From contig JAGXHC010000214.1 in assembly GCA_024636405.1 (NCBI GenBank), positions 1 to 6,219 on the forward strand: DNA of 6,219 nt, read 5' to 3'. Made by a program: the position numbers and the translations under genes. Numbering within the stretch: position 1 is the first letter of the stretch; each line of letters begins with the position of its first letter. This DNA is from Sulfitobacter sp. GTDB lineage: Bacteria; Pseudomonadota; Alphaproteobacteria; Rhodobacterales; Rhodobacteraceae. The notes under the pieces were generated by a model, which was given only the letters and a program-made list of their open reading frames with translations, was not told where the DNA came from and did not search any database. Of this stretch, positions 6,084 through 6,219 are shown in pieces.

Positions 6084-6119
6084 GAACGAAATAGAACGCA
6101 CTACCGCAAAAAAGCGTTC
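6084..6119. repeat. Three GAACG units before the RepA-like start
   Basis: GAACG occurs directly at 6084-6088 and 6094-6098, ten bases apart. GAACGC (6094-6099) is inverted as GCGTTC (6114-6119), giving a 6-bp stem with a 14-base loop. The set ends 15 bases before the ATG, a fitting position for an operator or leader structure. Confidence 0.35.
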
Positions 6120-6134
6120 CTACCGAGGGCAGTT

Positions 6135-6219
6135 ATGGCAGACACTATTCGCATCAATGAACGGGTGCGCATCAACGCTGAGCATTTGGCATCCGCATTG
6201 GAAAACCACATGCTCAAGA
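6135..6219 (+). CDS. N-terminal start of a RepA-like (ParA-type) plasmid partition protein, partial
   Basis: An open frame starts at ATG 6135 and runs off the window after 28 codons (it opens MADTIRINERVRIN, then AEHLASALENHMLK). GAGGG at 6125-6129 is a suitable ribosome binding site. The helical AExLxxxLxxH pattern resembles the N-terminal leader of RepA proteins of repABC replicons, which carry such a segment before the DNA-binding and ParA ATPase parts; the ATPase motifs would lie beyond the window. RepA with RepB segregates the replicon and represses its own operon, which suits the repeat-rich upstream region and DnaA boxes. With so few residues, this could instead be an unrelated DNA-binding or regulatory protein. 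The start itself is well supported; the family is tentative. Confidence 0.45.
   Translation, partial: MADTIRINERVRINAEHLASALENHMLK

Larger units (their letters stand above)
5705..6134. other. Divergent non-coding region, candidate replication origin and double promoter region
   Basis: This 430-base stretch separates the SDR gene (minus) from the RepA-like gene (plus). No reading frame in it looks like a protein. It holds six CCACA/TGTGG cores (starts 5755, 5859, 5916, 5936, 5987, 6007), including one perfect DnaA box, where fewer than one is expected by chance. There are also three GATC sites 11 bases apart and many inverted repeats. An A-rich stretch at 5941-5948 follows the DnaA box pair. 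The promoters of both flanking genes must lie here, but I see no convincing -35/-10 pair on either strand. An origin role is inference from the DnaA boxes plus the adjacent RepA-like start. Confidence 0.45.

Noticed and set aside
5705..6134. Possible parS site for a RepB-type protein
   Set aside because: I looked for the GTT-N-GC-N-AAC type palindrome of repABC systems and found only an imperfect GTTG (5836-5839) / CAAC (5852-5855) pair, which does not fit the spacing.
1..6219. CRISPR arrays, tRNA or rRNA genes, insertion sequences
   Set aside because: No regularly spaced repeats, no tRNA-like cloverleaf, and no transposase or terminal inverted repeats were seen.

Overview
The window looks like DNA from an alphaproteobacterium, most likely of the Rhodobacterales (roseobacter) type. 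This is inferred from the moderately GC-rich coding style, the protein sequences, and the gene combination. No search was possible.

Layout. (1) Bases 1-2619, plus strand: the 3' end of a circularly permuted ATP-grasp gene, then an alpha-E (DUF403) protein, a transglutaminase-like cysteine protease, and Anbu, the bacterial proteasome beta-subunit homologue. This is the known Anbu / ATP-grasp / alpha-E / transglutaminase cluster, thought to make and process a peptide or peptide tag whose identity is unknown. (2) Bases 2620-2675: a short gap between convergent genes, filled by a strong two-part hairpin that probably ends transcription from both sides. (3) Bases 2676-5704, minus strand, in transcription order: an SDR of the 3-hydroxyacyl-CoA dehydrogenase type II (HSD10-like) group, an acetyl-CoA acetyltransferase (thiolase), and a nitronate monooxygenase-like flavoprotein. 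The first two are only 24 bases apart and would carry out the last two steps of a beta-oxidation-like pathway. The third follows a 104-base gap that holds a hairpin. (4) Bases 5705-6134: a 430-base divergent region without a credible gene. It is dense in signals: a perfect 18-base palindrome just before the SDR ribosome binding site, a perfect DnaA box (TTATCCACA) with an inverted near-match, six CCACA/TGTGG cores, three GATC sites spaced exactly 11 bases apart, and several inverted repeats. (5) Bases 6135-6219, plus strand: the first 28 codons of a gene whose N-terminus resembles RepA (ParA-type) partition proteins of alphaproteobacterial repABC-like replicons.

The most interesting reading is that regions 4 and 5 are the origin/partition control region of a plasmid or chromid, so the Anbu cluster and lipid genes would sit beside an extrachromosomal origin. 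This is inference: the RepA call rests on only 28 residues.
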